Positions 24,367-33,801 are shown, numbered from the stretch's first letter. The stretch is 64,000 nt of DNA from Solibacillus silvestris (GCA_001586195.1 CP014609.1:3132501-3196500), one strand, 5' to 3'. Notes: generated by a model not told the origin, from the letters alone. Program-made: numbers and translations.

Positions 24367-25905
24367 ATGGCATACTTAGAAACTTTAGAAAAAAGTCTTT
24401 ATTCTTTAGTAACTGAAACATCTACTAACTTACCAAAAGACGTTCGTCGTGCTATTAAAGCTGCAAAAGAAGCAGAAAATGCTGGTACACGTGCAGCGAT
24501 GTCTTTAGACACAATCACTACAAATATTGTAATGGCAGAAGATAATGTATCTCCAATTTGTCAAGATACGGGTCTACCAACATTTAAAGTATATACTCCG
24601 GTTGGCGTAAACCAAATCGAAATTAAAAAAGCAATCCACACTGCAATTGCTGCAGCTACTGGTGATGCAAAATTACGCCCGAATTCAGTTGATTCATTGA
24701 CTGGTAAAAACTCTGGAACAAACATTGGTGCTGGACTTCCAGTAGTAAAGTTTGAGCAATGGGAAAATGACTATATTACAGTGAAGCTTATTTTAAAAGG
24801 CGGCGGCTGTGAAAACAAAAATATCCAATATTCTTTACCTACAGAATTAGAAGGTTTAGGCCGCGCTGGTCGTGACTTAGACGGTATCCGTAAATGTATT
24901 TTACATTCTGTATGGCAAGCACAAGGACAAGGCTGTTCTGCTGGTTTCATCGGTGTTGGTATTGGTGGTGACCGCTCTTCAGGTTATGATCTTGCAAAAG
25001 AGCAATTATTCCGTCATGTTGATGATGTGAATCCAATCGAAGACTTAGCAAAACTAGAAGAGTATATTGTAGAAAAATCAAATACATTCGGTGTTGGTAC
25101 AATGGGCTTCGGCGGTGAAGCAACATTACTAGGTTGTAAAATCGGTGTAATGGACCGTTTACCAGCTTCATTCTTCGTATCTGTAGCTTACAACTGTTGG
25201 GCTTACCGTCGTATGGCAATCGATATTGATCCGGCGACTGGCGAAATCACAAACTGGCATTACCAAGAAGGTGAAAAAATCACTTTCCGTGATGAAGAAA
25301 AACAAGATAACTCGGACAACAAAGTAGTTGAATTGGTTGCACCGATTACTGAAGAAAAAATCCGTTCACTTAAAGTTGGGGACGTAGTAAAAATTTCTGG
25401 CCGTATGTATACAGGTCGTGACGCAATCCATCACCACTTAATCGGTGAAGGTGTAGAAGCACCAGTAGATTTAGATGGTCAAATTATTTACCACTGTGGT
25501 CCGGTAATGGCGAAAGACGAAGCAGGCAACTGGGTCGTAAAAGCTGCTGGTCCAACAACTTCAATTCGTGAGGAGCCATACCAAGGCGACATCATGAAAA
25601 AATTCGGTATCCGTGCTGTTATGGGTAAAGGCGGTATGGGACCAAAAACTCTTAAAGCTTTAGAAGAACACGGTGGCGTTTACTTAAATGCAATCGGCGG
25701 TGCAGCTCAGTACTACGCAGACTGCATTAAATCAGTTGACGGTGTAGACTTAATGGAATTCGGAATTCCAGAAGCAATGTGGCACTTAACTGTAAAAGAC
25801 TTTACTGCAGTAGTAACGATGGACTCTCATGGTAACTCATTACATGCTGATGTAGAGAAATCTTCTTTAGATAAATTAGCATTGCATGCAGAGCGCGTAT
25901 TCTAA
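24367..25905 (+). CDS. fumarate hydratase, class I (iron-sulphur)
   Basis: TCA-cycle enzyme converting fumarate and malate, 512 aa, with the alpha and beta parts fused as in FumA. Cys65 (ICQDTGLP), Cys190 (GQGCSAGF) and Cys277 (YNCWAYRR) are the likely ligands of the catalytic 4Fe-4S cluster; GVGIGGDRS and the beta-part HHHLIGEG are typical. B. subtilis uses the iron-free class II FumC, so this oxygen-sensitive class is a notable difference. GGGGGG lies 9 nt before the ATG. Monocistronic. Confidence 0.93.
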   Translation: MAYLETLEKSLYSLVTETSTNLPKDVRRAIKAAKEAENAGTRAAMSLDTITTNIVMAEDNVSPICQDTGLPTFKVYTPVGVNQIEIKKAIHTAIAAATGDAKLRPNSVDSLTGKNSGTNIGAGLPVVKFEQWENDYITVKLILKGGGCENKNIQYSLPTELEGLGRAGRDLDGIRKCILHSVWQAQGQGCSAGFIGVGIGGDRSSGYDLAKEQLFRHVDDVNPIEDLAKLEEYIVEKSNTFGVGTMGFGGEATLLGCKIGVMDRLPASFFVSVAYNCWAYRRMAIDIDPATGEITNWHYQEGEKITFRDEEKQDNSDNKVVELVAPITEEKIRSLKVGDVVKISGRMYTGRDAIHHHLIGEGVEAPVDLDGQIIYHCGPVMAKDEAGNWVVKAAGPTTSIREEPYQGDIMKKFGIRAVMGKGGMGPKTLKALEEHGGVYLNAIGGAAQYYADCIKSVDGVDLMEFGIPEAMWHLTVKDFTAVVTMDSHGNSLHADVEKSSLDKLALHAERVF

Positions 25906-25916
25906 TAGTTATGAAA

Positions 25917-25951
25917 AACGACTTCTTCCTAAATGGTTGAAGTCGTTTTTT
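25917..25951 (+). terminator. terminator of fumarase
   Basis: AACGACTTC pairs with GAAGTCGTT around a loop, then six T. Confidence 0.85.
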
Positions 25952-26041
25952 ATTTCCGTATTTTAAATTACATATAATTCTAACTATTCTTTTTATTGGT
26001 ATGCTATACTATTTTATTATATAAGGTATAGGTGGTGTTAT

Positions 26042-26269
26042 ATGCTCTATATTAAGATATTGATTAATGCATTATTTATAGCTGCCCAAATACACGTGAG
26101 TACTAAATATCAGTATAGACGCAGCTTTCTTGTTGCCCTTTCGTATACAATTTATGTGATTATTATTCTCCCTTACGTAACCCTTGAATATATATACCTA
26201 TATCTTTCATTAATGCTTTGGCTATTTTTCAGCGCATGCTTTTTTATGCGAGATCGATTGTTTGGTTAA
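26042..26269 (+). CDS. small membrane protein, unknown function
   Basis: 75 residues with three hydrophobic stretches (about 4-18, 31-45, 50-68), ending MRDRLFG. Not recognised. AGGTGG lies 7 nt before the ATG, with TATACT about 40 nt upstream. It has a strong terminator just past its stop. Its small size and simple composition leave some doubt. Confidence 0.6.
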   Translation: MLYIKILINALFIAAQIHVSTKYQYRRSFLVALSYTIYVIIILPYVTLEYIYLYLSLMLWLFFSACFFMRDRLFG

Positions 26270-26271
26270 AA

Positions 26272-26302
26272 AAAGCAGCACAGAATTTGTCTGTGCTGCT
26301 TT
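26272..26302. terminator. bidirectional terminator before tcyP
   Basis: AAAGCAGCACAGA pairs with TCTGTGCTGCTTT around a 5-nt loop, between convergent genes. Confidence 0.85.
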
Positions 26303-26313
26303 ACTTTTTCATG

Positions 26314-27693
26314 TTATTGAACTAATTGTGTATCGGCTGGTTCATTGTAGACTGTTGTATCGAGCTCTTTTGTTGCACGGCTTGATACGACACCTGAAAC
26401 CATTGACCCGCTTACATTAAGCGCTGTACGACCCATGTCGATTAAAGGTTCTACCGAAATTAAAACACCTGCTAACGCAATCGGTAAATCCATTGCAGAT
26501 AAGACGATAATGGCTGCGAATGTCGCACCACCACCTACACCTGCCACACCAAATGAACTGATCGCCACAATTAAAATTAATGTTGCGATAAAGCCAGGTG
26601 TTAACGGATCAATACCTACTGTCGGTGCAATCATTACGGCCAACATTGCCGGATAAACACCCGCACAACCATTTTGCCCGATTGAAAGACCAAATGAAGC
26701 AGCAAAGTTGGCAATGCCATCCGGAACACCAAGACGCTTTGTCTGCGTTTGAATATTTAACGGTAATGCTCCTGCACTTGAACGTGAAGTAAATGCAAAT
26801 AGCAGTACTTCAGCTGTTTTTTTCAAATAAGTTAATGGACTTAAACCTGTTAATGCCACAATGATTAAATGCAGAATGAACATAGCGATCAATGCAACAT
26901 AAGAAGCTAAGATGAATTTACCTAAATCCATAATCGCCCCTAAATCACTCGTTGCAACGGTACGTGCCATAATGGCAGCTACACCATATGGAGTTAAACG
27001 TAAAATAATACGTACAACACCCATGATTAAACCGTAAAGTGCATCGACACCTTTTTTAACATTTGCCGCCGTTTCTTCTTCTTTTCGACGGAGTGTTAAA
27101 TAACTAAATCCTAAAAATGCCGCGAAAATTACAACCCCAATTGTTGATGTTGCACGAGATCCTGTTAAATCCGCAAATGGATTTGCAGGAAACATTGATA
27201 AAATTTGTTCAGGTAAAGGTGTCACTTCTGCCGAACGTTCAACCAATGATTCACCGCGTGCAATTTCAGCCTCACCTTGCATAATTTGAGATGCATCTAA
27301 GTCAAATAACACTGTTGATGCAATACCTAAACCAGCTGCAACAGCAGTTGTACTGATTAAAACTGATAAAATAACCGCTGCTGACTTACCTAAGTTTTTA
27401 CCAAATGTCACTTTTGTAAATGCAGCTAATATCGAAATGAATACTAAAGGCATTGCAATCATCTGCAGTAACTTTACATAGCCCGTTCCGACGATGTTGT
27501 ACCATGGCACAGTTTCATTAATGGCATCCGACCCTACCCCATATGCAAATTGTAATCCTACCCCAAGTATAATACCTAAACCTAAGGCGATAAAAACACG
27601 ATTTGAAAACTTAACATGCTTCGTTTTAAGGAAATATAAAAAAGCAATGACAATAAGCAGCAAAGCAATATTAAGCAATACGTAGAAATTCAA
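26314..27693 (-). CDS. tcyP: L-cystine symporter TcyP (DAACS family)
   Basis: Sodium- or proton-coupled cystine importer, 459 aa, about eight membrane helices with re-entrant loops. The amino end (VIAFLYFLKTKHVKFSNRVF) and the AFTSRSSAGALPLN and NGCAGVYPAMLA segments match TcyP. GGAGGAG lies 6 nt before TTG 27693, and that start matches known TcyP proteins. Promoter on the minus strand: TTGACT (27751-27756) with TAATAT or TATAAT at 27726-27734. Divergent from pfeT. Confidence 0.92.
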   Translation of the reverse strand: MNFYVLLNIALLLIVIAFLYFLKTKHVKFSNRVFIALGLGIILGVGLQFAYGVGSDAINETVPWYNIVGTGYVKLLQMIAMPLVFISILAAFTKVTFGKNLGKSAAVILSVLISTTAVAAGLGIASTVLFDLDASQIMQGEAEIARGESLVERSAEVTPLPEQILSMFPANPFADLTGSRATSTIGVVIFAAFLGFSYLTLRRKEEETAANVKKGVDALYGLIMGVVRIILRLTPYGVAAIMARTVATSDLGAIMDLGKFILASYVALIAMFILHLIIVALTGLSPLTYLKKTAEVLLFAFTSRSSAGALPLNIQTQTKRLGVPDGIANFAASFGLSIGQNGCAGVYPAMLAVMIAPTVGIDPLTPGFIATLILIVAISSFGVAGVGGGATFAAIIVLSAMDLPIALAGVLISVEPLIDMGRTALNVSGSMVSGVVSSRATKELDTTVYNEPADTQLVQ

Positions 27694-27793
27694 AGTAAAC
27701 TCCTCCAATTTTATAAATGTACTTCATTATATTACTCTATAATCCTTATAAGTCAAGTAGGCATTATTTTTTTTAATTCTCTATTGTATGTTA

Positions 27794-27822
27794 TTTACAA
27801 AATAAATGACCTATATTATAAT
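27794..27822 (+). promoter_or_regulatory. sigma-A promoter of pfeT
   Basis: TTTACA (27794-27799), 17 nt, TATAAT (27817-27822). The -10 lies wholly inside the Per box. Expected transcription start is near 27829. Confidence 0.8.
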
Positions 27823-27830
27823 TATTATAA
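27816..27830. promoter_or_regulatory. Per box of pfeT (perfect match)
   Basis: TTATAATTATTATAA is identical to the Per box consensus TTATAAT-N-ATTATAA at all 14 defined positions and covers the -10, so PerR binding would block transcription until peroxide inactivates it. Confidence 0.88.
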
Positions 27831-27853
27831 ATAAGAAATAATTCTAATCTAAT

Positions 27854-27868
27854 TGAAATTCATTATCA
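27854..27868. promoter_or_regulatory. Fur box-like site 1 of pfeT
   Basis: TGAAATTCATTATCA matches the Fur box TGATAAT-N-ATTATCA at 12 of 14 positions. It lies in the untranslated leader, about +26 to +40. Confidence 0.6.
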
Positions 27869-27882
27869 GTCCTTATCAATAG

Positions 27883-27897
27883 TAATAATCATTATCA
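27883..27897. promoter_or_regulatory. Fur box-like site 2 of pfeT
   Basis: TAATAATCATTATCA matches the Fur box at 13 of 14 positions and touches the AAGGAGG ribosome site (27897-27903). Centre-to-centre distance from site 1 is 29 bp; another TTATCA half-site lies between them. Confidence 0.65.
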
Positions 27898-27908
27898 AGG
27901 AGGTATTT

Positions 27909-29813
27909 ATGATTAATTCTAATCGAGAAAACTTATCTTTAAATGAGAAAATCTTAGAACACAAAGAATTAATTGCAGCTTTAGTATCCGGCTTTATCAT
28001 TTTGCTCGCGTGGCGAATGGAGTCAACAGAGCAAACGACAGCCGCTGTAATCGCATATTTAACAGCATTCTTTATCGGTGGATATGCAAAAGCAAAAGAA
28101 GGTATTGAAGATACAATAGAAAGCAAGTCTTTAAATGTAGAAATTTTAATGATTATTGCTGCCATTGGTTCTGCCATTATCGGTTACTGGATGGAAGGTG
28201 CTATATTAATCTTTATATTTGCCTTAAGCGGCGCACTTGAAACATATGCAATGAATAAAAACAATCGTGAAATCTCTTCATTAATGGACCTGCAGCCAGA
28301 GGAAGCATGGCTTGTACGAGGCGGATTTGAACCGATTAAAGTTTCCGTAAAAGATTTGAAGGTAAACGATCATATATTAGTAAAACCAGGTGAACGTATA
28401 CCGGCAGATGGCGAAATTTATAAAGGTATTTCAACAGTTGATGAGGCAGCGATTACCGGTGAATCAATGCCTATTACGAAAAAAGCAGGTAATGAAGTTT
28501 TTGCCGGTACAGTAAATTTAAACAGTGTGTTAACTATAAAAGTAACAAAGCCTAGTTCCGAAACATTGTTCCAAAAAATCATTACACTTGTTCAATCTGC
28601 ACAAAGCGAAAAATCACCTTCCCAACAGTTTATTGAACGCTTTGAAAGTGTGTATGTAAAAGCAGTATTATTGGCCGTAGCACTCATGATGTTTTTACCG
28701 CACTATTTATTAGACTGGGATTGGACGACAACTCTTTACCGAGCAATGGTATTACTTGTTGTTGCTTCTCCTTGTGCATTAGTTGCTTCTATTATGCCGG
28801 CTACCCTTTCAGCGATTTCCAATGGTGCGAGAAACGGGATACTTGTTAAAGGCGGTGTGCATTTAGAAAATTTAAGCTCGATCCGCGTATTGGCAGTAGA
28901 TAAGACTGGTACATTAACACAAGGAACACCTGTTGTGACAGATTTTATTGTTCGTGATGATTTAGACAAACAGCAGACGTTAGCTTTAATAGCAGGGATT
29001 GAAGGACAGTCAAACCATCCCCTTGCACAGGCGATTAACGCATTCGCAAAAGAGCAGGGTGTCATCAACGAGCAAAATATTACCATAGAAGATATTCCTG
29101 GTTACGGAATGAAAGCGCAGTTTAATGAACAATCCTATATAATCGGAAAACCTGACTTTGTTGGAGCAAAATTGGCAAAACAATTTGCTGATGGAGCGCT
29201 CGAACAATTAGCGAATGAAGGTAAAACAGTTGTATTTCTTAAAGATCACCAAGGCATTGCAGCACTTATCGCCCTTAAAGATGTCGTTCGGGAAGAGGCA
29301 AAAAAGGCGGTAGCTGCACTGCAAGAGCTAGGTATTAATGTAGCCATGCTGACTGGTGACAATGAAACAACCGCAAAAGCAATTGCAAAAGAAGCTGGTG
29401 TTTCGACTTATGTGGCGGAGTGCTTGCCGGAAACGAAGGTCGAGCATATTAAGCAATACGAAAAAACATCCGGCCATGTCGGCATGGTTGGTGACGGTAT
29501 CAATGATGCCCCTGCCCTTGCTACTGCCTCCGTCGGTATTGCAATGGGTGGCGGTACAGATGTCGCACTAGAGACAGCGGATGTAATATTAATGAAAAAC
29601 GACTTATCTAAAATTGCCCATGCCGTTAAGCTTTCGCGAAAAATGCAGCGTATCGTGAAACAGAACATTATTTTTTCATTAACGGTTATTGCTCTGCTGA
29701 TCATTTCGAACTTCTTCCAAGCAATCAGCCTTCCTCTAGGCGTTATTGGTCATGAAGGCAGTACAATTTTAGTTATTTTAAATGGATTACGTATGCTGAG
29801 TAAAAATGTTTAG
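27909..29813 (+). CDS. pfeT: P1B4-type ferrous iron efflux ATPase PfeT (ZosA)
   Basis: Heavy-metal P-type ATPase of 634 aa. It lacks an amino-terminal metal-binding domain; the membrane motif is SPC (residues 287-289) rather than CPC, the last helix has HEGST, and the phosphorylated Asp331 is in DKTGTLT, with TGES and GDGINDAPA present. These mark the P1B4 group. B. subtilis PfeT (formerly ZosA) and Listeria FrvA export Fe(II), and both respond to PerR and Fur. The perfect Per box and two Fur-like boxes upstream support the same role here. AAGGAGG lies 5 nt before the ATG. Confidence 0.92.
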   Translation: MINSNRENLSLNEKILEHKELIAALVSGFIILLAWRMESTEQTTAAVIAYLTAFFIGGYAKAKEGIEDTIESKSLNVEILMIIAAIGSAIIGYWMEGAILIFIFALSGALETYAMNKNNREISSLMDLQPEEAWLVRGGFEPIKVSVKDLKVNDHILVKPGERIPADGEIYKGISTVDEAAITGESMPITKKAGNEVFAGTVNLNSVLTIKVTKPSSETLFQKIITLVQSAQSEKSPSQQFIERFESVYVKAVLLAVALMMFLPHYLLDWDWTTTLYRAMVLLVVASPCALVASIMPATLSAISNGARNGILVKGGVHLENLSSIRVLAVDKTGTLTQGTPVVTDFIVRDDLDKQQTLALIAGIEGQSNHPLAQAINAFAKEQGVINEQNITIEDIPGYGMKAQFNEQSYIIGKPDFVGAKLAKQFADGALEQLANEGKTVVFLKDHQGIAALIALKDVVREEAKKAVAALQELGINVAMLTGDNETTAKAIAKEAGVSTYVAECLPETKVEHIKQYEKTSGHVGMVGDGINDAPALATASVGIAMGGGTDVALETADVILMKNDLSKIAHAVKLSRKMQRIVKQNIIFSLTVIALLIISNFFQAISLPLGVIGHEGSTILVILNGLRMLSKNV

Positions 29814-29822
29814 TCCAATAAT

Positions 29823-29855
29823 AAAGGTGCATCCCAACAACAGGATGCACCTTTT
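29823..29855. terminator. bidirectional terminator between pfeT and the gntP-type gene
   Basis: AAAGGTGCATCC pairs with GGATGCACCTTT around an 8-nt loop. Confidence 0.85.
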
Positions 29856-29865
29856 GCTTTCTCTA

Positions 29866-31212
29866 TTAAACTAGTACAAACCATAATGCCATTGTGAAGA
29901 TAATTGTCGTTAAACCCATCAGCAATGTTGCCATCGTTTGCGCTTTATATGCATCCGTAACTTTCATTCCGCTGTATTGAGTAATTACCCAGAAGAAACT
30001 ATCGTTTACATGACTAACTGTCATAGATCCCGCACCAATTGCCATAACGACTAATGCTAACGGCACTGCCCCTTCGATTCCTAAAGTCGGTAGCATCGGT
30101 GCGATTAAAGAAGATGTAATAACTAATGCTGCAGTTGATGAACCTTGCGCTGTTTTTAGAGCAGCGGCAATTAAAAACGGAATTAATAAAAATAATGCGC
30201 CTGTTGCTAATGCACCTAAATCCATTTCCTGAAGTTTATCACCGACACCTGTATTTTTAATAACCGTACCAAATGCGCCACCAGCACCTGTGATTAATAA
30301 AATTGGCGCTGCTTCTTTTAAAGCTTCACCGATCCAGTTTGATAATGTTTCTTCACTCAGTTCAGGCAATAGTAAAAATGCAGCAAATACCCCTAGTATT
30401 AGTGCGACTGTCGGTGAACCGAGGAATCTGAAGAATGTATTAACTCCCGCTTCAGGGTCACCTACTAATGCAGCAACAGAACCTGCCCCGATCAATATAA
30501 TCGGCAATACAATCGGTAAGAATGACTTGAATGTAGAAGGCATTTTACCAAACGACTTAATAATTTCATCGTAATCCAATGCCGGCTCATCATCTGCCTC
30601 AACCCGAATTTTCGATGCTACTTTAGTCGCCCAAATATAGCCTACGATTGTTGCTGGAATAGCAACGATTAATCCTATTAAAATGATTGTGCCTAAATAA
30701 TCTGCTGCACCAATATTTCCAGCAGCCGCAATCGGTCCTGGTGTAGGCGGTACAAGTACGTGAGTTGCATATAAACCCGTAGCTAAAGCAACTGCCATTG
30801 AAGCAATTGTTACGCCTGCACGTTTAGCCAGCGCTTTCTTTAAACTCGTTAAAATGATATAGCCTGAATCGCAAAATACCGGAATGGATACAATGTAGCC
30901 AATGATCGACATTGCTAATTGCGGTCGTTTTGGTCCAATTACCCGCAATACGACTTCAGCCATACGATATGCAGCGCCGGATTTTTCTAATATAATTCCA
31001 ATAATCGTACCTGCTACGATGACGATACCAATGCTCGTCATCAGCCCTCCAAACCCTGTGTTAATACTTTCTACAACTGTTAACAAAGGCATACCCGCTG
31101 CAATACCAACAAAGAATGAACTAATTAATAATGCAAGAAAAGGATGCAGCTTTAGTTTTGCCGTTGCAAAGACAATAAACAACACACCAATCAGAATAAT
31201 TAGAAACAACAT
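29866..31212 (-). CDS. GntP family permease, probably glycerate
   Basis: Gluconate:H+ symporter family member, 448 aa, about 12-14 membrane helices, with the family segments PVFCDSGYIIL, VPPTPGPIAAAG and NDSFFWVI. Glycerate is the likely substrate because the gene sits 13 nt downstream of a glycerate kinase gene; other sugar acids are possible. GTGGGGAGAA precedes the ATG. Probably co-transcribed with the kinase and controlled by the divergent CdaR-type regulator. Confidence 0.88.
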   Translation of the reverse strand: MLFLIILIGVLFIVFATAKLKLHPFLALLISSFFVGIAAGMPLLTVVESINTGFGGLMTSIGIVIVAGTIIGIILEKSGAAYRMAEVVLRVIGPKRPQLAMSIIGYIVSIPVFCDSGYIILTSLKKALAKRAGVTIASMAVALATGLYATHVLVPPTPGPIAAAGNIGAADYLGTIILIGLIVAIPATIVGYIWATKVASKIRVEADDEPALDYDEIIKSFGKMPSTFKSFLPIVLPIILIGAGSVAALVGDPEAGVNTFFRFLGSPTVALILGVFAAFLLLPELSEETLSNWIGEALKEAAPILLITGAGGAFGTVIKNTGVGDKLQEMDLGALATGALFLLIPFLIAAALKTAQGSSTAALVITSSLIAPMLPTLGIEGAVPLALVVMAIGAGSMTVSHVNDSFFWVITQYSGMKVTDAYKAQTMATLLMGLTTIIFTMALWFVLV

Positions 31213-31225
31213 TTCTCCCCACTCC

Positions 31226-32344
31226 TTATATTAATCTTTTTATTAAATCCGTAACCTTTTGTTCCAAATAATAACTTGGATTATTTAATGATTGCTCCGC
31301 CGAAATATCATTACCGACAATACTTTCAACTTGATGGAAATAGGTTTTTAGAATACTGGAATTTTCAATCATTCCCGAAATTAAAATTGTTGGCACACCT
31401 TTTTCTTTTGCCAGCTTAGCAACCCCTATTGGCGCTTTTCCGGAAAGTGTTTGCTCATCCGATTTCCCTTCACCTGTAATGACAAAATCCGCTTTTTCCA
31501 GGTGATTTGTAAATTGCACTGCTTCCAGCACAATATCTACACCAGGCTTAAATTGGTGCGGAAAAAAGGCCATAAACGCCGAGCCAATTCCACCAGCCGC
31601 GCCAGCTCCTGCACGATGACGGACTTTTACGTTTTGCTGTGATTCGATAATAGTAATATAATGATTTAAATTTTGATCAAATATATTAATATCATGCGGC
31701 TCTACCCCTTTTTGCGGCCCAAATACAGCTGTAGCTCCATTCGAACCTATTAACGGGTTATCTACATCACAGGCAATCATAAATGTACTTTCAGAAATTC
31801 GTGAATCAAAATTAGACAAATCGATTTTTTTAAGTGCATTAAATTGGTATACGTCGTTTAAAATTTCATTACCATCTTTGTCTATGAATTTCATTCCAAG
31901 TGCCCTTAGCATTCCCTGGCCACCATCATTTGTAGCGCTTCCTCCAATACCGATAATAAAGTGACGATAACCTGTATCCATTGCATGTTGGATTAATTGA
32001 CCTGTTCCGTATGTTGTTGCAAAACGGGGGTTTTTTTCTTCTTCATTTATAAGTGTTAACCCTGACGCCTGGGCCATTTCTATCACACAAGTTTTCCCAT
32101 CGCCCAGTACTCCATATTTTGCTTCAATCCGCTTCCCTAAAGGATTTTGAACCGACGCTGTCAAATACTTTCCTTTTGTAGCTTTGACTAATGCATCAAG
32201 GGTTCCTTCGCCGCCATCTGCAATCGGTAAACAAATTGTTTCAATCTTATTGTCCACCTTTTTAATTGCTTCCTTTATCACTGATGTAACCTCTCCGGAA
32301 GACAATGTCCCTTTAAAGGAATCCGGACTTATAATAATCTTCAT
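31226..32344 (-). CDS. glycerate kinase, type I fold (GlxK/GarK)
   Basis: Phosphorylates D-glycerate, feeding glycolysis; 372 aa, normal length. Diagnostic segments: DSFKGTLSSGEV at the amino end, IADGGEGTLDAL, GIGGSATNDGGQGMLRALG and TGEGKSDEQTLSGKAP. Whether the product is 2- or 3-phosphoglycerate cannot be read from sequence. GGGAGG lies 6 nt before the ATG. A cre-like site (32365-32378) lies between promoter and gene. First gene of the kinase-permease unit. Confidence 0.92.
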   Translation of the reverse strand: MKIIISPDSFKGTLSSGEVTSVIKEAIKKVDNKIETICLPIADGGEGTLDALVKATKGKYLTASVQNPLGKRIEAKYGVLGDGKTCVIEMAQASGLTLINEEEKNPRFATTYGTGQLIQHAMDTGYRHFIIGIGGSATNDGGQGMLRALGMKFIDKDGNEILNDVYQFNALKKIDLSNFDSRISESTFMIACDVDNPLIGSNGATAVFGPQKGVEPHDINIFDQNLNHYITIIESQQNVKVRHRAGAGAAGGIGSAFMAFFPHQFKPGVDIVLEAVQFTNHLEKADFVITGEGKSDEQTLSGKAPIGVAKLAKEKGVPTILISGMIENSSILKTYFHQVESIVGNDISAEQSLNNPSYYLEQKVTDLIKRLI

Positions 32345-32364
32345 TTGATTCCTCCCTCACATGA

Positions 32365-32378
32365 ATAAAGCGCTTACA
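32365..32378. promoter_or_regulatory. candidate cre upstream of glycerate kinase
   Basis: Minus strand TGTAAGCGCTTTAT shares TGTAAGCGCT with the fumarase site and differs from TGWNANCGNTNWCA only in the last two bases. It lies just downstream of a TATAAT on the minus strand, where CcpA would repress. Confidence 0.45.
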
Positions 32379-32469
32379 AAAATTATAGTAGTAATATTCT
32401 GAATTTACTTTATACTTGTTGTATAATTTTTTATTAATTATTACTTTATTTTTATACGAGGTGTATAAA

Positions 32470-33543
32470 TTGTTAACAATAAGACTGGCAAATGAAATTG
32501 TAGAACAAACAATGCTGCGGTTAAAGCGTAATGTAAATGTAATGAGCATTGACGGCATTATATTAGCTTCCGGTGATAAGGAGCGGGTGGAAAAGTTTCA
32601 TGAAGGCGCGAAGTTTGTAGCAGAATCGAAGAAAACGCTCATAATATCAGACGACAATATTCATGATTTCCCGCAAACAAAGCACGGGATAAATTTGCCG
32701 ATCTTTTTTCAGGAGGAAATCGTTTGTATTATTGGGATTACCGGTGTGGTCGATGAGGAACTGCTAAATATTTCTTCATTAGTTCAGTTAACAGCAGAGG
32801 TATTAGTCCATCAGGCTCTTATTGAATCTAAAAGCGAATGGCAGCGGAAAATGAGTGTACATATTTTTGAGGAACTAATTAGTGGCACTTCTATAAATCG
32901 GTTTGTAAAAGAACGGATAAATAAACTGGCCATACCCTTTATTGCCCCCTATTGCATCATATTATTAAAGGCCGAACAAAAGACTGGTTCCCATCGGACA
33001 CTTATACAATATATCGATGATTTCTTTTATAACAAACCCGTTATCTTTGGACATTTTCAGCTAGATGAATACTTTATTTTAATTACAGAATTGAATCAAA
33101 CAACTTTAACAAAAATAGTGGAAGCATTTAATACTTATATAAAAAGCAAATTCAGTATTAAAATTGCTGTCGGTGAACATGTTGAAAATCTTGAACGGTT
33201 ACCGCATTCCTATAAAACAGCGCAGTTAGCTTTAAAGCATCATCATACCGTCTCGAAAGTAATCTACCATCAGGAAGTTGAAGTATTCACCTTATTTAAT
33301 CCAGAGGTAGCCCATCACTACAGTATAAAAACATTGAACCAACTGGATGATAAATTAATTGCTACATTGCAATGCTTTTTTAATAATAATAAGTCAGCTT
33401 CAGCGACTGCCGACGAATTGCAAATACACCGACATACGTTAGCTTACCGGCTTTCTCAAATTAGAGAGCAAACCTTTTTAAATCCTGCGGAGTTTCATGA
33501 TGCATTAAAACTGCAAATCGCACTATGGCATCGTGAAGGCTGA
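32470..33543 (+). CDS. CdaR/PucR family sugar-diacid regulator
   Basis: A 357-residue regulator: an amino-terminal diacid-recognition domain (about 1-130), a GGDEF-like middle region and a carboxy-terminal PucR-type helix-turn-helix (NNNKSASATADELQIHRHTLAYRL). Divergent from the glycerate kinase-permease genes, so it probably activates them in response to glycerate or a related acid. GAGGTG lies 6 nt before TTG 32470; the frame extends upstream to an ATG at 32416 but that part is promoter sequence. Confidence 0.87.
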   Translation: MLTIRLANEIVEQTMLRLKRNVNVMSIDGIILASGDKERVEKFHEGAKFVAESKKTLIISDDNIHDFPQTKHGINLPIFFQEEIVCIIGITGVVDEELLNISSLVQLTAEVLVHQALIESKSEWQRKMSVHIFEELISGTSINRFVKERINKLAIPFIAPYCIILLKAEQKTGSHRTLIQYIDDFFYNKPVIFGHFQLDEYFILITELNQTTLTKIVEAFNTYIKSKFSIKIAVGEHVENLERLPHSYKTAQLALKHHHTVSKVIYHQEVEVFTLFNPEVAHHYSIKTLNQLDDKLIATLQCFFNNNKSASATADELQIHRHTLAYRLSQIREQTFLNPAEFHDALKLQIALWHREG

Positions 33544-33558
33544 ACCTATAAAAAAATG

Positions 33559-33801
33559 AGGTAGGGATAGAGGTAGAAGTACCGATGGATAAGAAGAAAA
33601 ACATTATTAAGAACGGATATTTTGTAAAATTGATTGGAATGGAGGGCGACTCCTGCGGGAATAGCGTGACGCCTGAGACTACAGGCTCAGGCCACGCCCG
33701 CGGAAAGCGTCCCGGAATGGAAATCAATTTTTAACGCTCAGCAAATAAATGCTATTTTTCTCTTTGAGAAAAATAGCATTTCTGGATTATCTAATTTCCA
33801 C
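33559..33801. repeat. structured intergenic repeat, copy 2
   Basis: Same orientation and same context (between convergent genes) as copy 1 at 5334-5611, over 80 percent identical by eye in the core. It keeps the AAAATTGATT/AATCAATTTT outer stem (33626-33635 with 33722-33731), the inner GC-rich stems and the downstream hairpin, but lacks the 39-base module and has degraded ends. In the hairpin one pair has changed from C-G to T-A on both sides, preserving the stem. Confidence 0.8.
33749..33779. terminator. bidirectional terminator hairpin in repeat copy 2
   Basis: ATGCTATTTTTCTC pairs perfectly with GAGAAAAATAGCAT around TTT, flanked by A/T-rich runs. Confidence 0.75.

Noticed and set aside
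27854-27897. Zur or MntR operators upstream of pfeT
   Set aside because: The sites lack the TCG/CGA ends of Zur boxes and do not fit the MntR palindrome; the Fur box fits best.
32386-32405. CodY-like site between glycerate kinase and its regulator
   Set aside because: Only 11 of 15 matches in AT-rich DNA, no better than chance.
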